From: an uncultured Oscillospiraceae bacterium
GTDB lineage: Bacteria > Bacillota > Clostridia > Oscillospirales > Ruminococcaceae
NCBI GenBank assembly: GCA_934481355.1
Contig: CAKSPH010000006.1
Span: 32,179 to 96,178, forward strand
DNA length: 64,000 nucleotides
Direction: 5' to 3'
In this document: in pieces, positions 63,959 to 64,000 of the stretch
How the letters are laid out: each line of letters begins with the position of its first letter
How positions within the stretch are numbered: the first letter of the stretch is position 1
The notes under the pieces: model-generated
Told to the model about the DNA's origin: nothing
Databases searched by the model: none
What the model saw: the letters and a program-made list of their open reading frames with translations, nothing else
Program-made: the position numbers and the translations under genes

Positions 63959-64000
63959 CTTGATTTCAAGCGGCTTCGCAAGATAAATAAAATTTCCGGC
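63959..64000 (+). repeat. 42-bp direct repeat, right copy
   Basis: It matches 63100-63141 at 39 of 42 positions and runs to the window edge, so its full length is unknown. It brackets the AT-rich insert together with the left copy. Confidence 0.75.

Overview
The window looks like a chromosomal stretch of a moderately GC-rich, anaerobic Bacillota, most likely a Ruminococcaceae/Oscillospiraceae-type gut clostridium. This is inferred from gene content: DnaD and a DnaI-type helicase loader, RNase J, the c-di-AMP phosphodiesterase GdpP, a 2-oxoacid:ferredoxin oxidoreductase, PPi-type phosphofructokinase, NADP-type glutamate dehydrogenase and a GGGtGRT protein pair. No rRNA, tRNA, CRISPR array, transposase or integrase was seen.

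Layout. 1-5190: a complete pstS-pstC-pstA-pstB-phoU phosphate operon followed by a response regulator cut off by the window edge; the PstS is circularly permuted. 5241-7185: a methyltransferase/reductase pair. 7458-11359: a NitT/TauT-family ABC importer with a DUF1847 protein, preceded by a Met/Cys-rich leader peptide and an intrinsic terminator (candidate attenuator). 11395-19454: a degenerate-GGDEF/EAL protein, then hisS-rimM-trmD(ASCH fusion)-era-recO, plus lgt. 19614-27473: seven tightly packed minus-strand genes encoding a Ser/Thr kinase, coiled-coil protein, zinc-ribbon FHA protein, single-domain radical SAM protein, leucine-rich-repeat protein, ClpB-like AAA+ ATPase and PP2C phosphatase. 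This looks like one phospho-signalling system and is the best candidate here for an undescribed system. 27899-34412: an Xre regulator, a CMP-kinase-like protein, an SLC13-type antiporter, gdhA, and a three-gene module (sigma-like DUF1492-type protein, Xre repressor, ImmA-type protease) with palindromic operators. 34473-43811: two different phosphofructokinases, dnaD and a helicase loader, a YdcF protein, and korDABC with two companion genes. 44005-53613: ftsH, tilS, dnaB, rplI, gdpP and RNase J, the last with a long structured leader. 54175-60250: radC-uvrB-X-uvrA, a DNA-repair operon with an unknown gene between uvrB and uvrA. 60280-63176: a lipoprotein behind an array of five TGTAAT repeats, then a highly expressed-looking GGGtGRT/NifU-like pair. 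63100-64000: an AT-rich insert with one small membrane-anchored protein, bracketed by 42-bp direct repeats.

How the parts connect. The Pst/PhoU/response-regulator set senses and imports phosphate, and Pho-box-like repeats precede pstS. A similar helical-phase repeat array before the lipoprotein at 60414 may tie it to an OmpR-type regulator. In the signalling island, three T-x-[IV]-N-P motifs at the kinase N-terminus are plausible FHA docking sites, giving a testable kinase/FHA/phosphatase circuit around an AAA+ remodeller and a radical SAM enzyme. All functions are read from sequence patterns without database searches.
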